Assembly: GCA_003859965.1 (NCBI GenBank)
Contig: RQYR01000022.1
Span: forward strand, 1 to 52,354
DNA from: Comamonadaceae bacterium OH2545_COT-014
Lineage (GTDB): Bacteria > Pseudomonadota > Gammaproteobacteria > Burkholderiales > Burkholderiaceae_C
Reading direction: 5' to 3'
DNA length: 52,354 nucleotides
A model generated the notes under the pieces. It saw nothing but the letters and a program-made list of their open reading frames with translations. It ran no database searches and was not told where the DNA came from. The translations under genes were made by a program, and so were the position numbers. Of the stretch, positions 1 through 12,692 are shown one piece after another; within the stretch, counting starts at the first letter, position 1; each line of letters starts with the position of its first letter.

Positions 1-89
1 CTGTGCCTGATTGAGCAGCACTGATACGCTCGCCATCACCTGTCACCCTTGTCCTCGTACATGTGTCACCCATGTCTCCGGTCCATACA

Positions 90-106
90 CTCTCCCAAGG
101 GGAGAG
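90..106. terminator. Short stem-loop downstream of hutU
   Basis: A 7-bp perfect inverted repeat (CTCTCCC, 3-nt loop, GGGAGAG) lies about 45 bp past the hutU stop codon. There is no clear T-run on the hutU strand, so it may be a weak terminator or just an intergenic stem-loop. The rest of positions 1-150 shows no gene. Confidence 0.3.
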
Positions 107-150
107 GGAGGCAAAGCGTGCCACGATTGAAAGAACCGGCTTCTTCACCT

Positions 151-1869
<1,719 letters not shown>

Positions 1870-1925
1870 GGCGTGGTCTCCTTGGGGCGTGAAAGGTGTT
1901 GCGAGGTGTCGCGAACGGAGCGGCG

Positions 1926-3494
1926 CTACAAAGTCTGGCTGGGCAGCGGCGCCGTGGCGGCGGCGGGCCATTCCTCCAGCGGGCGCAAGGCCCAGCGGCG
2001 CATGGCCTCCACGTCCGGCGCCAGCAGGCGGTCTTGCCCGACGAAGCGGACGCGGGCGCGGATGGCCGCGAACTCGGCTTCGAGCGCGGACGAGGAGCGG
2101 GGGCCGCGCTTGAGCTCCATGCCCTGGCAGGCCGCCATGGCCTCGATGCCCACAACCACCGCCGTGTTGTTCACCATCTCGGCCAGGCGCCGGGCAGCGA
2201 AGGTGGCCATGCTCACGTGGTCTTCCTGGTTGGCCGAGGTGGGCAGGCTGTCCACGCTGGCCGGGTGCGCGAGCGACTTGTTCTCCGACGCCAGCGCCGC
2301 CGCCGTGACCTGCGCGATCATGAAGCCCGAGTTCACCCCGCCATCGGTCACCAGGAAGGGCGGCAGGCCCGACAGGCCCGAGTCCAGCAGCAGCGCCAGC
2401 CGCCGCTCGCTGATAGCGCCCACCTCCGCCACCGCCAGCGCCACGATGTCCGCCGCGAAGGCCACCGGCTCGGCGTGAAAGTTACCGCCCGAGATGACCT
2501 CGCCCGTGTCGGTGAACACCAGCGGGTTGTCCGAAGCGGCGTTGGCCTCCGTCGTCAGCACCCGCGCCGCGTGGGCCAGGTTGTCCAGGCACGCGCCCAT
2601 CACCTGCGGCACGCAGCGGATGGAATAGGGGTCTTGCACCCGCCCGCAGTCGGCATGCGAGGCCACGATGGCGCTGCCCTGCAGCAACTGCCGCAGCGCC
2701 GCCGCCACCGCCATCTGGCCCGGCTGCCCGCGCGCGGCGTGGATGCGCGCGTCCAGCGGCTTGACCGAGCCCTGAATGGCCTCCAGCGACAGCGCGCCCG
2801 CCACCAGCCCGGCCGCAAACACGCGCTCGGCCCCGAACAGGCCCGCCAGCGCCAGCGCGGTGGACACCTGCGTGCCGTTCAGCAGCGCCAGCCCCTCCTT
2901 GGGCCCCAGCACAAAGGGCGCCATGTCAATGCGCTGCATGGCCTGGCGCCCGTCGATCACCTCGCCCTCGGGCGTCGTCGCCTCGCCCTCGCCAATCAGC
3001 ACGCAGGCCAGGTGCGCCAGCGGCGCCAGATCGCCCGACGCGCCCACCGAACCCTTGGCCGGAATGCGCGGCAGCAGGCCCGCGTTGCACAGCGCCAGCA
3101 GCGCATCCACGATTTCCGGGCGCACGCCCGAATGCCCCCGCGCCAGGCTCACCGCCTTGGTCGCCAGCACCAGCCGCACCACCTCGGGCGGCAGCGGCTC
3201 GCCCGTGCCCACGCTGTGCGACAGCACCAGGTTGCGCTGCAGATCGGCCAGCCGTTCAGGGGCAATGATGGTTTGCGCCAGCTTGCCGAAGCCGGTGTTG
3301 ATGCCATAGACCACATCACCGGCTTCCAGAATGCGCTGAACCGCCGCCTGCGCCTCGCCCAGCCGGGCGCGCGCCGCCGCCTCCAGCGTGAGGCGGACGC
3401 CGCCGCCATGAATGCGGCGCAGGTCGGCCAGACTTACCTGTCCGGGGAGCAAGGTCAGCGCGGATGCGGGGAGGGCGGTGCTGGCTTGGGGCAT
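1926..3494 (-). CDS. hutH: Histidine ammonia-lyase
   Basis: First step of histidine catabolism: non-oxidative deamination of L-histidine to urocanate and ammonia. The 522-residue protein has the family's self-forming MIO cofactor triad Ala-Ser-Gly at about 152-154 inside [15 protein letters not shown], and the catalytic Tyr region YGINTGFG at 63-70. The start at 3494 ([10 protein letters not shown]) is preceded by AGGAAG. It sits between hutC and hutU on the same strand with short gaps, consistent with one HutC-repressed operon. Nothing in the sequence suggests damage. Phenylalanine or tyrosine ammonia-lyases share the fold, but the hutC/hutU neighbours settle the substrate. Confidence 0.97.
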   Translation of the reverse strand: MPQASTALPASALTLLPGQVSLADLRRIHGGGVRLTLEAAARARLGEAQAAVQRILEAGDVVYGINTGFGKLAQTIIAPERLADLQRNLVLSHSVGTGEPLPPEVVRLVLATKAVSLARGHSGVRPEIVDALLALCNAGLLPRIPAKGSVGASGDLAPLAHLACVLIGEGEATTPEGEVIDGRQAMQRIDMAPFVLGPKEGLALLNGTQVSTALALAGLFGAERVFAAGLVAGALSLEAIQGSVKPLDARIHAARGQPGQMAVAAALRQLLQGSAIVASHADCGRVQDPYSIRCVPQVMGACLDNLAHAARVLTTEANAASDNPLVFTDTGEVISGGNFHAEPVAFAADIVALAVAEVGAISERRLALLLDSGLSGLPPFLVTDGGVNSGFMIAQVTAAALASENKSLAHPASVDSLPTSANQEDHVSMATFAARRLAEMVNNTAVVVGIEAMAACQGMELKRGPRSSSALEAEFAAIRARVRFVGQDRLLAPDVEAMRRWALRPLEEWPAAATAPLPSQTL

Positions 3495-3548
3495 GGTGTT
3501 TTCTTCCTAGAACAAAAGCGGGCGAACCAGAGGGTTGAACGTGGTCGG

Positions 3549-4349
3549 TCAGCCGAAATCGGGATTGCCATCGGCGCGGAAACGGCTGCCCAGGCGATAA
3601 CGTGAAGCCGGGTGCAGGCAGCGCACCAGGGTGATGGCGGTGTCGCGCGTCCAGGTGCGGCGGGTCAGTTGCAGGCAGGGTTCGCTCGTGGACATCGCCA
3701 GATGCGCGGCCTGCTCGGCCGAAGGCAGCACGGCATCGACCAGGTGCTCCACCTGGTCATAGGGCACATGGCGAACCAGGTACTCGCCCGGCGGGGTGGC
3801 AGACAAATCCTGCCGCAGCAAATCAGGCACGGGGCCAGGGTTGACGTAGCGGTCTTCCAGCTGCACGGGCGTGCCTTCTTCCAGATGCAGGCAGCGCACA
3901 TGAAAGACCGAATCGCCCACCTGCATGCCCAGCCAGGCCGCCACATCGGCGGGTGCGGCCACGCGCTCGGCCGTCAGAAGGGTGTAGCCGTATTCATGCC
4001 CACGGGCGCGGATTTCGCGGGCAATGCTGGCAATTTGCAAAAGCGTGGATTGCGGCTTTTCTTCAGCCACGAAGCTGCCCACACCAGCCACCCGCACGAT
4101 GCGGCCTTGCTCCACCAGCTCGCGCAGCGCACGGTTGGCCGTCATGCGCGAAACACCAAACTGCGTCACCAGTTCATGCTCTGAAGGCAGGCGATACCCT
4201 GCGGGCCAAGAGCCATCCTGGATCTTGCCGGCAATATAGGCCTTGACCTGTTCATACAGGGCCAGCCCCGGCTTGGCAGCCGGCACAGCGGCGGCAGCGC
4301 CGCTGGCGGGCATCGCGGTGTTCTTTTTCGCCAAAGCCATTGAAGCCAT
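3549..4349 (-). CDS. hutC: HutC-type GntR repressor of histidine utilisation
   Basis: Transcriptional repressor of the GntR/HutC family, normally released from DNA by urocanate. A winged helix-turn-helix lies near residues 30-95 of the chosen product (LPSEHELVTQFGVSR, then TANRALRELVEQGRI), followed by a UTRA-type ligand domain (RYVNPGPVPDLL, C-terminal RYRLGSRFRAD). I chose the start at 4349 (MASMALAKK, 266 residues) because AGGAGA lies about 10 nt upstream. The frame stays open to a further ATG at 4439 (296 residues), so a longer N-terminus is possible. It is the first gene of hutC-hutH-hutU, with a palindromic operator upstream, so autoregulation is likely. Confidence 0.93.
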   Translation of the reverse strand: MASMALAKKNTAMPASGAAAAVPAAKPGLALYEQVKAYIAGKIQDGSWPAGYRLPSEHELVTQFGVSRMTANRALRELVEQGRIVRVAGVGSFVAEEKPQSTLLQIASIAREIRARGHEYGYTLLTAERVAAPADVAAWLGMQVGDSVFHVRCLHLEEGTPVQLEDRYVNPGPVPDLLRQDLSATPPGEYLVRHVPYDQVEHLVDAVLPSAEQAAHLAMSTSEPCLQLTRRTWTRDTAITLVRCLHPASRYRLGSRFRADGNPDFG

Positions 4350-4813
4350 GGGGCGCACATCTCCTGTCAAAGCTTGGTTTGCGGCCATCTCTCGCGCCAC
4401 TTTGCTGCCTTGGAAAAGTGACGCCTGCCTTTCGGTCATCCGGATGCGGCGCCGATGCGCACAAACCGGCGTGAGGGCAAATGATTCGTCAGCAAGAAAT
4501 ACTTGTATATACAGGCTAACCCTGAGATGCTTGCACAGGCGAGTGCCTCATGCCGGATGGCATGACGGCCTTTTCTTCAGGTGTTTCTTCAGGGAAAAGT
4601 GCCCGTGGAAGTGAGAGCGATGTGCCTCATGCACGGCCTTCAAACACTTGCATTCTTTGCTCTTTTATCTTTGCGGGCAGCCTTGCTTACTTCAAAAGCG
4701 CGCCAGTGACCGGCGGGCGATGTGGTCTCGTACGGCTTTGAACAGGCTCTTTGGGACAAGCCAGTCCACGTCTTGGCGCTATCGGCGCCAAGCATCACAG
4801 GTGGCAAAAACGG
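4350..4813. other. Intergenic region between hutC and tRNA-Asn
   Basis: About 460 bp with no convincing gene. It holds the hut operator (4502-4515), presumably the hut promoter, and otherwise ordinary sequence. Small frames here (for example 4243-4614 and 4648-4896 on the plus strand) have no ribosome binding sites or recognisable products, and some run through the tRNA. Confidence 0.6.
4502..4515. promoter_or_regulatory. Hut operator (HutC binding site)
   Basis: CTTGTATATACAGG contains the perfect 10-bp palindrome TGTATATACA (4504-4513), matching the known HutC operator core of Pseudomonas and enterics (TGTA-N2-TACA). It lies about 150 bp before the chosen hutC start and 63 bp before the longer alternative, where an autoregulated operon promoter would be. 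Binding is inferred from the motif and the neighbour. Confidence 0.75.
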
Positions 4814-4850
4814 AAAAGCCCGCTGCGCACATCACGCAGCGGGCTTTTTT
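4814..4850 (-). terminator. Rho-independent terminator of tRNA-Asn
   Basis: Perfect 14-bp inverted repeat, AAAAGCCCGCTGCG (4814-4827) and CGCAGCGGGCTTTT (4835-4848), with a 7-nt loop, directly after the tRNA. On the plus strand it also ends in a long T-run, so it could work in both directions. Confidence 0.85.
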
Positions 4851-4854
4851 TATT

Positions 4855-4930
4855 TGGCTCCCCGACCTGGGCTCGAACCAGGGACCTACGGATTAACAGT
4901 CCGGCGCTCTACCGACTGAGCTATCGGGGA
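4855..4930 (-). tRNA. tRNA-Asn (anticodon GUU)
   Basis: The minus strand reads as a full cloverleaf. Acceptor arms TCCCCGA/TCGGGGA are at 4924-4930 and 4859-4865, the D-arm is AGCTCAGTCGGTAGAGC, the anticodon loop is CTGTTAATC with GTT, and the T-arm is GGTTCGAGCC. The discriminator base is G, and CCA appears encoded at 4855-4857. No integration is seen in this copy. Confidence 0.95.
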
Positions 4931-5052
4931 AGAAGCTTCGCATTGTAGCTATGTTTTCTGCACTTTGGCAAGTGGTTCGCAAAAAAATTTTTACCAGGCT
5001 CTTTGCAAGCCATGGCCAAACCGGGTTCATCACGCTGGTGATACGATGCCCG

Positions 5053-7162
<2,110 letters not shown>

Positions 7163-7223
7163 GCGGGGCTTGGGCGGGCCATGATCAGGCCTTGATCGAA
7201 CCTACTGGCAAAGCCGCGCCCGC

Positions 7224-7475
7224 ATGGTCATCCTCGCCACCACCCGCCAGGGCTTTGAATCGCTGCGCGCCCTGATCGACACCGGAGCGCATCCGGTGTG
7301 GGTCGGCGCCAGCGTGCTCACGGCAGGCGAAATCCAGTCCTGGCGCGCGCGGGGGCTGGATTTGACCATCTTCGGCAACGACATCGACCCGCGCAACCCC
7401 GGCCAACTGACCGCCGCGCTGGACACCGTGGCCGAGCACCACCCTGGCGAAGTGGTCTGGGCCGATGCCCGGTGA
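7224..7475 (+). CDS. Small conserved-looking protein of unknown function
   Basis: An 83-residue frame downstream of thiC (MVILATTRQGFESLRALID...). I do not recognise the family. It is soluble, mixed alpha/beta in composition and lacks a signal peptide or cysteine motifs. Codon use resembles its neighbours. No clear ribosome binding site precedes the ATG, so the start is uncertain. Immediately after it comes a PIN-domain toxin remnant, so it could be a relic of a toxin-antitoxin locus, though it does not look like a ribbon-helix-helix or AbrB-type antitoxin. It could also be a spurious frame. Confidence 0.45.
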   Translation: MVILATTRQGFESLRALIDTGAHPVWVGASVLTAGEIQSWRARGLDLTIFGNDIDPRNPGQLTAALDTVAEHHPGEVVWADAR

Positions 7476-7518
7476 ATGAAAACGCTCGCCTTGGCACACA
7501 CCAGAAAAAAAGAACGAC

Positions 7519-7647
7519 ATGGACAAACTCATCGCCGCCCACGCCCTGTCGATTGATGCCACGCTGGTCACCAATAACGAGGCCGACTTCGCGGCTACCC
7601 CGTGCGCGTCGAGAACTGGGCGCGCGGCCCGGCTATGCCCGACATTT
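7519..7647 (+). pseudogene. vapC (PIN-domain toxin) C-terminal remnant, frameshifted
   Basis: Read from 7519, the frame gives DKLIAAHALSIDATLVTNNE then ADFA, the typical VapC C-terminal half with its catalytic acidic residues and the TNN-x2-(D/E)F motif. After ADFA the frame breaks. Shifting it recovers YPVRVENWARGPAMPDI and a stop at 7645-7647, again typical VapC. About 90 N-terminal residues are missing and one frameshift is present, so this is a dead fragment of a VapBC RNase toxin. No vapB is visible. Confidence 0.75.
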
Positions 7648-7705
7648 GAATGAAAAGGCCGCTAGCGCCTGTCCATCCAGCGCAAGCAGCTATCAAAACC
7701 ATTGC
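7648..7705. repeat. Degenerate Comamonadaceae-type intergenic repeat
   Basis: The stretch reads AAAAGGCCGCTAGCGCCTGT-CCATCCAGCGCAAGCAGCTATCAAAACCATTGC. It resembles the short repeat common between genes in Acidovorax, Comamonas and relatives (AAAATGGCCTCTAGCGCTTG...AGCTAT-AAAA). GCTAGCGC and GCGCAAGC form a stem around CTGTCCATCCA. It sits between the vapC remnant and thiO. Recognition is from memory of the family repeat. Confidence 0.55.
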
Positions 7706-7728
7706 AAAACACCGTCAACACTTCCCCC

Positions 7729-8955
7729 ATGCGCATCGGCATCGCTGGCGCTGGCCTGCTGGGCCGCCTGCTGGCCTGGCAGCTGGCGCGCGCCGGGCAT
7801 GCGGTCAGTGTGTTCGACGCGGCCGCAGGGCCGCAACCCGTGTTCCGCAGCGAGGCGGGCGATACCCCTTGCGCCGCACGTGCCTCACATGCCGCCAGTG
7901 CCCCACATGGCGCACCGCCCGCCGCGCGGCCTGATGCAGCCGCCTACACCCCCACGGCGGCCGGCTTCACCGCCGCCGGCATGCTCAGCCCGCTGGCCGA
8001 GCTGGACAACGCCGAACCCGCCGTGGCCGCGCTGGGCTGGCGTTCGCTGGCGTTGTGGCGCGGCATCGCGGCGGCGCTGCCGCAGCGCCCCTTCTTCAAG
8101 GCCGAAGGCAGCCTGATGCTGGCCCACCGCGCCGACCTGGGCGCCGCCCAGCGCGTGCTGCAACGCCTGCACGCGGCCACCGCCACCGATGCCTGGCGCC
8201 GCGCCAGCCCGCCCCAGGGCGTGCAGCCGCTCGATGCCGCCGCCCTGCGTGCGCTGGAGCCCGCCGTGCAAGGCCCCGCCCACGCCTGGCTGTTGCCCGG
8301 CGAAGGGCAGCTGGACACCGTGGCCATGCTGGCCGCGCTGCACGCTGACAGCCCCGACGTGCAATGGCACTGGGGCCGCGCCGTGGCGCGTGTTGCCTCA
8401 GAAGGCAATGGAGAAGGGCAGGGCGGCGCGCTGCACCTGGCCGATGGCGGCCTGGCCCGCTTCGACGCCGTGATCGACGTGCGCGGCGCCGGCGCGCGCG
8501 ACGCACTGCCGGTGCGCGGCGTGCGCGGCGAAGTTGTCTGGCTGCACGCGCCCGGCCACGGCCTCACCCGCCCGGTGCGCCTGCTGCACCCGCGCCACCG
8601 CGTTTACGTGGTGCCCCGCCCGGGCGACGTGGTGCTGGTCGGCGCCAGCGAGATTGAAAGCGAAGACCGCAGCCCCGCCAGCCTGCGCAGCGTGGTGGAG
8701 TTGCTGGCCGCGGCCCACAGCGTGGCGCCCGCGCTGGCCGAGGCGCGCATCCTGCGGCTGGACGTGAACCTGCGCCCCGCGCTGCCCGACAACGCCCCCC
8801 GCATCGAACACGCCCCCGGCCTGCTGCGCATCAACGGCCTGTTCCGCCACGGCTGGTTGCTGGCCCCTGCGCTGGTGGAACAGGCGCTGGCGCAAAATGG
8901 CTGGTGCCCCGCGCCGCCGCCCCCGGCCAGCCCGTCTGCCCCGGTTGCTTCTTAA
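7729..8955 (+). CDS. thiO: FAD-dependent glycine oxidase ThiO
   Basis: Flavoprotein that oxidises glycine to dehydroglycine (iminoglycine), the two-carbon precursor used with ThiS and ThiG to build the thiamine thiazole ring. From ATG 7729 the protein has 408 residues with an N-terminal Rossmann motif IGIAGAGLLGRLLAWQLA. A DAO-type fold follows (TAAGMLSPLAELD, EGSLMLAHRADL, LLPGEGQLDT, NGLFRHGWLLAPAL). A further in-frame ATG at 7702 would add nine residues but has no better ribosome site. Residues about 40-75 form an Ala/His/Pro-rich insert, and the C-terminus is a Pro/Ala tail. It lies 46 bp before thiS. Confidence 0.9.
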   Translation: MRIGIAGAGLLGRLLAWQLARAGHAVSVFDAAAGPQPVFRSEAGDTPCAARASHAASAPHGAPPAARPDAAAYTPTAAGFTAAGMLSPLAELDNAEPAVAALGWRSLALWRGIAAALPQRPFFKAEGSLMLAHRADLGAAQRVLQRLHAATATDAWRRASPPQGVQPLDAAALRALEPAVQGPAHAWLLPGEGQLDTVAMLAALHADSPDVQWHWGRAVARVASEGNGEGQGGALHLADGGLARFDAVIDVRGAGARDALPVRGVRGEVVWLHAPGHGLTRPVRLLHPRHRVYVVPRPGDVVLVGASEIESEDRSPASLRSVVELLAAAHSVAPALAEARILRLDVNLRPALPDNAPRIEHAPGLLRINGLFRHGWLLAPALVEQALAQNGWCPAPPPPASPSAPVAS

Positions 8956-9001
8956 AAGATAGCAACCATGCTTACAACCACCTGCCCTGGAGCCTTGAGA
9001 A

Positions 9002-9226
9002 ATGCCTGCCGTTGAAACCCCGTCCATCACCATCCAGCTCGACGGCCAGCCGCACACCTTGCCCGCCGGCAGCACGCTGGCCGCGCTGGCGGCTGCGCTG
9101 GGTCACGCCCCGGAAGGCGTGGGCACGGCCGTCAACGGCGGCTTCGTGCCACGCGCCCAGCGCGCCAGCCACGTGCTGGCCGAGGGCGACCAGGTGCTGC
9201 TGTTCCAGCCCATCGTAGGCGGGTAG
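9002..9226 (+). CDS. thiS: Sulfur carrier protein ThiS
   Basis: A 74-residue ubiquitin-fold protein ending in the required Gly-Gly (FQPIVGG) whose C-terminus is adenylated and thiocarboxylated to donate sulfur to the thiazole ring. Internal motifs fit the family: [18 protein letters not shown] near the N-terminus and VAVNG-like [12 protein letters not shown] in the middle. It follows thiO by 46 bp. In most relatives thiG is the next gene. Here thiG is about 3.5 kb away, after msrAB and a transporter. Confidence 0.92.
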   Translation: MPAVETPSITIQLDGQPHTLPAGSTLAALAAALGHAPEGVGTAVNGGFVPRAQRASHVLAEGDQVLLFQPIVGG

Positions 9227-9413
9227 TTTTGCAACCAAGGGAGAAATCCATCGCTTTTTCGCGAACAAGCGCTTGGCAAAACGACGGCCCGCGCGCCTGA
9301 CTTCTCCCGGCAGGTGCGCTCGCTCACCGCGCTGTCAGGATTTCCGGCCTTTGCCGACTAGGGGGAAAGCATCCCGCATCACCCCCCATCTGATCGCAAA
9401 GGAGAAACCGACC

Positions 9414-11018
9414 ATGCTCATCCGTTTCCGCCGCTTCAAGCCGCTGCTGTGGCTGGCCGCCCTGGCTGCGTCCGCCTGGCTGGCGCTGCAACTGTCGCCC
9501 GCCGGGGCGCGCACGGCGGGCGATACGGCCGTGCACACGGCGCTGCGCGCGCTCAAGACCACGGCGGGCCGCCCGGCGGCTGATTTCATCCGGCCTGGCC
9601 GGCCCACGCTGGTGAAGTTCTGGGCCAGCTGGTGCCCGCTGTGCCTGTCGGAGCTGGGGCAGACCGAAAGCTGGGCCAAGGACAGCCGCTTTGGCGGCGT
9701 GAACCTGGTCACGCTGGCCTCGCCCGGCCACCTGGGCGAAAAGCCGGCCGGCGCGTTTGAGAAATGGTACGGCGGGCTGAACTACCCCGCGCTGCCGGTG
9801 CTGGTGGACGCGGGCGGCGGCATCGTGAAGGCGCTGGGCGTCAGCGTCTATCCCTCCTGGGCCGTGCTGGACGGCAGCGGCAAGCTGCTGCGCGTGGTCA
9901 AGGGCAGCCTGAGCGAGGCGCAGGCGCTGGCCCTGGTGCAAAACCCGCAGGCCGATCTGGGGCAGGTGAAAGAGCGCTTTCACAAGCCCGTGGCGCAAAA
10001 AGGCGCGGCCCCGGTGAACCCGCGCAGCATTCATCTGGCGGGCGGCTGCTTCTGGGGGCTGGAGGCGTATTTCCAGCGCGTGCCTGGCGTGGTGGACGCT
10101 GTCTCCGGCTACGCCAATGGCAAGACGGCGGCCCGCCCGTCTTATGAAGACGTAATCTACCGCCACACCGGCCACGCCGAAACCGTGCGCGTGGTGTATG
10201 ACGCCGACCGCCTCAGCCTGCCAGACGTGCTGCAATACTATTTCCGCGTCATCGACCCCACCAGCCTGAACAGGCAGGGCAACGACCGGGGCACGCAGTA
10301 CCGCACCGGCATTTACTACAGCGACCCGGCGGAAAAAACCGTCATCGCCGCCGCCCTGGCCGCCGAGCAGAAAAAGCACGCCCAGCCGCTGGTGGTGGAA
10401 AACCTGCCGCTGGCGCACTTTCACGAGGCCGAGGAATACCACCAGGACTACCTGGCGAAAAACCCCAACGGCTATTGCCACATCGACATCCGAAAGGCCG
10501 ACGAACCCTTGCAACGCCCCGCCGACACCACCTCCCAGCCTGCTGCCAAGCCCGCCGCCAAGCCCTTCGACGCCGCCACCTGGCGCAAGCCCGACGACGC
10601 CACGCTGCGCCGCCAGCTCACGCCCGAGCAATACCGCGTGACGCAGAACAGCGGCACCGAATACGCCTTCAGCCACGCCTATGACCACTTGTTCGAGCCC
10701 GGCATTTACGTGGACGTGGTCAGCGGCGAGCCGCTGTTCAGCTCGGCCGACAAGTACGACTCCGGCTGCGGCTGGCCCAGCTTCACGCGCCCCATTGAAA
10801 AAGCCGCCGTTACCGAGCACGAGGACCTGAGCTACAACATGCGCCGCGTGGAAGTGCGCAGCCGCGCCGCCGACTCGCACCTGGGCCACGTGTTCACCGA
10901 CGGCCCGCGCGACAAGGGCGGCCTGCGCTACTGCATCAATGGCGCCAGCCTGCGCTTTGTGCCGCGTGACCGCATGGACGCCGAAGGCTACGGCGCCTAC
11001 AAGGCCCAGGCCAAATAA
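9414..11018 (+). CDS. msrAB: Thioredoxin-MsrA-MsrB fusion, methionine sulfoxide reductase
   Basis: A 534-residue, three-domain repair enzyme like Neisseria PilB/MsrAB. An N-terminal hydrophobic segment (about 8-28) anchors or exports it. A thioredoxin-like domain follows with [11 protein letters not shown] (C74, C77), which recycles electrons. Next is MsrA (GGCFWG, catalytic C212; reduces Met-S-sulfoxide) and, after a Pro/Ala linker near 370-385, MsrB (GCGWPSF near 451, RYCING with catalytic C507; Met-R-sulfoxide). The chosen start 9414 has AAAGGAG nearby; the frame continues 47 codons upstream without a site. A strong terminator follows. The protein is likely periplasmic. It is not a thiamine gene but splits the thi locus. 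Confidence 0.95.
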   Translation: MLIRFRRFKPLLWLAALAASAWLALQLSPAGARTAGDTAVHTALRALKTTAGRPAADFIRPGRPTLVKFWASWCPLCLSELGQTESWAKDSRFGGVNLVTLASPGHLGEKPAGAFEKWYGGLNYPALPVLVDAGGGIVKALGVSVYPSWAVLDGSGKLLRVVKGSLSEAQALALVQNPQADLGQVKERFHKPVAQKGAAPVNPRSIHLAGGCFWGLEAYFQRVPGVVDAVSGYANGKTAARPSYEDVIYRHTGHAETVRVVYDADRLSLPDVLQYYFRVIDPTSLNRQGNDRGTQYRTGIYYSDPAEKTVIAAALAAEQKKHAQPLVVENLPLAHFHEAEEYHQDYLAKNPNGYCHIDIRKADEPLQRPADTTSQPAAKPAAKPFDAATWRKPDDATLRRQLTPEQYRVTQNSGTEYAFSHAYDHLFEPGIYVDVVSGEPLFSSADKYDSGCGWPSFTRPIEKAAVTEHEDLSYNMRRVEVRSRAADSHLGHVFTDGPRDKGGLRYCINGASLRFVPRDRMDAEGYGAYKAQAK

Positions 11019-11126
11019 GGTGCGCGGGCCAGGCAAGGCATAGGCAATCTCGGCCGGGCAGGGCAGGGCAGCGGCGCGTTACCCCTTGGGACGCCGCCGC
11101 AGCCCCGGCCACCGGGGTTGCTGACA

Positions 11127-11160
11127 GGCGGGCGGTTAAAGTCGCCCGCCTTTGTTTTTT
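11127..11160 (+). terminator. Rho-independent terminator after msrAB
   Basis: GGCGGGCG (11127-11134) pairs perfectly with CGCCCGCC (11143-11150) around an 8-nt loop, followed directly by TTTGTTTTTT. Textbook form. It separates msrAB from the antiporter gene. Confidence 0.9.
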
Positions 11161-11190
11161 GCAAGCGGATATTTCACAGCCGCGTTTTTC

Positions 11191-12618
11191 ATGAACTCAC
11201 ACATCCAATTGCGCCTGTGGCCGCTGGCGGCGCTGGTGGTCGGCTCCATGGTGGGCGGGGGGATTTTTTCGATTCCGCAGAACATCGCGGCCAGCGCCGC
11301 GCCGGCGGCCACGCTGGTGGCCTGGCTCATTACCGGGCTGGGCATGCTGGCGCTGGCCTTCGTGTTCGTCAACCTCACGCTGCGCCGCCCGGCGCTGGAC
11401 TCGGGCGTGTACGCCTACGCCCGCGCGGCGTTCGGCCCGTTCATGGGCTTTGGCTCGGCCTGGGGCTACTGGCTCATGGGGGTGCTGGGCAACGTGGGCT
11501 ATTACGTGCTGCTGATGAGCACGCTGGGCCACTACATCCCCGCCTTTGGCGAGGGCAACACGCCGCTGGCGGTGGCCTGCACGTCGGCGCTGCTGTGGAC
11601 CATGCACGCCATCATGCTGCGCGGCGTGCGCGAGGCGGCGGCGCTCAACCAGATCGTGACGGCGGCCAAGCTCGCGCCGCTGCTGCTGTTTGTGCTGCTG
11701 GTGGCGCTGGCCTTTCGTGCCGACGTGTTCACGCTGGACCTGTGGGGCCAGGGCAACCCGGCCCTGGGCGGCGCGCTGGAGCAGGTGCGCGGCGTGATGC
11801 TGGTGACGGTGTGGGTGTTCGTGGGCGTGGAAGGCGCCAGCGTTTATTCGGCCCGCGCGGCGCGGCGCACGGACGTGGGGCGCGCCACGCTGCTGGGCTT
11901 TCTGGCGGTGCTGGCGCTGCTGGTGGCCGTCAGCGTGCTGTCGATGGGGGTGATGACGCAGCCGGCGCTGGCGCAGCTCAAAAACCCTTCCATGGCGCAC
12001 GTGCTCAGCCACGTGGCCGGGCCATGGGGCGGGGCATTCATCAGCGTGGGGCTGCTGATTTCGGTGTCGGGCGCGCTGCTGTCGTGGCTCATGCTTGCCA
12101 GCGAAACGCTGTACATGGCCGCGCGCGACGGCACCGCCCCGCGTTGGCTGGCCACCGAAAACGCGCGCGGCACGCCCTCGCACGCACTGTGGCTCACCAG
12201 CGGCTGCGCCCAGCTCTTTCTGCTGGTCACGCTGCTGAGCGAATCGACCTATCTGTCGGTGGTGCAACTGGGCACCGCCATGGTGCTGCTGCCCTACACC
12301 TGGGCCGCGCTGTACGGTCTGCGCCTGGCCTGGCGCGGCGAAGGCTACGGCCCGGCCGAAACAGCGGCGCGCCAGCGCGACCTGGCCGTGGCCGCCGTGG
12401 CCGTGCTGTACGCGCTGTGGCTGCTGTACGCCAGCGGCCTGAAGTACCTGCTGCTGTCGGCCCTGCTGTATGCCCCCGGCGCGCTGCTGTACGCCTGGGC
12501 GCGGCGCGAACATGGCCGCGCGCTGTTTTCGCGGCGCGAATGGCTGCTGTTCGCCGCCATGCTGGCCGCCGCAGCCGTGGCCGCCATCAGCTTGCACCAG
12601 GGGCGGCTGACGCTTTGA
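11191..12618 (+). CDS. APC-superfamily basic amino acid antiporter (ArcD-like)
   Basis: A 475-residue inner-membrane protein with about 12 hydrophobic segments. The first holds the APC signature GSMVGGGIFSIPQNIA, which forms the substrate-binding unwound helix in this superfamily. The family type is the basic amino acid/polyamine antiporters (arginine-ornithine or lysine exchangers); the exact substrate cannot be read from the sequence. The ATG at 11191 gives MNSHIQLRLW before the first helix. The frame extends to 11152, which falls in the terminator's T-run, so the shorter start is preferred. Codon use matches the chromosome. It stands between msrAB and thiG and is not obviously linked to thiamine. 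Confidence 0.85.
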   Translation: MNSHIQLRLWPLAALVVGSMVGGGIFSIPQNIAASAAPAATLVAWLITGLGMLALAFVFVNLTLRRPALDSGVYAYARAAFGPFMGFGSAWGYWLMGVLGNVGYYVLLMSTLGHYIPAFGEGNTPLAVACTSALLWTMHAIMLRGVREAAALNQIVTAAKLAPLLLFVLLVALAFRADVFTLDLWGQGNPALGGALEQVRGVMLVTVWVFVGVEGASVYSARAARRTDVGRATLLGFLAVLALLVAVSVLSMGVMTQPALAQLKNPSMAHVLSHVAGPWGGAFISVGLLISVSGALLSWLMLASETLYMAARDGTAPRWLATENARGTPSHALWLTSGCAQLFLLVTLLSESTYLSVVQLGTAMVLLPYTWAALYGLRLAWRGEGYGPAETAARQRDLAVAAVAVLYALWLLYASGLKYLLLSALLYAPGALLYAWARREHGRALFSRREWLLFAAMLAAAAVAAISLHQGRLTL

Positions 12619-12692
12619 TGATGAAAAAAGGCATCCAGGGCTGATCTGGTATATGATTTCAGCTATATTTTAAGTAGCAAACGAATAACGCC
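12619..12692 (+). promoter_or_regulatory. AT-rich gap with putative promoter or repeat remnant before thiG
   Basis: A short AT-rich island in GC-rich DNA: GGTATATGATTTCAGCTATATTTTAAGTAGCAAACG. TATATT near 12663 could be a -10 box. AGCTATATTTTAAGTAGC resembles the inverted core of the Comamonadaceae intergenic repeat also seen near 7648. No second TPP riboswitch is visible here, so thiG-thiDE may have an independent promoter. Confidence 0.35.

Noticed and set aside
4855-4930. tRNA-Asn as an ICE or phage attachment site
   Set aside because: No partial tRNA copy is found elsewhere in the window and no integrase gene is adjacent.
9324-11036. 570-codon minus-strand frame
   Set aside because: Shadow of msrAB.
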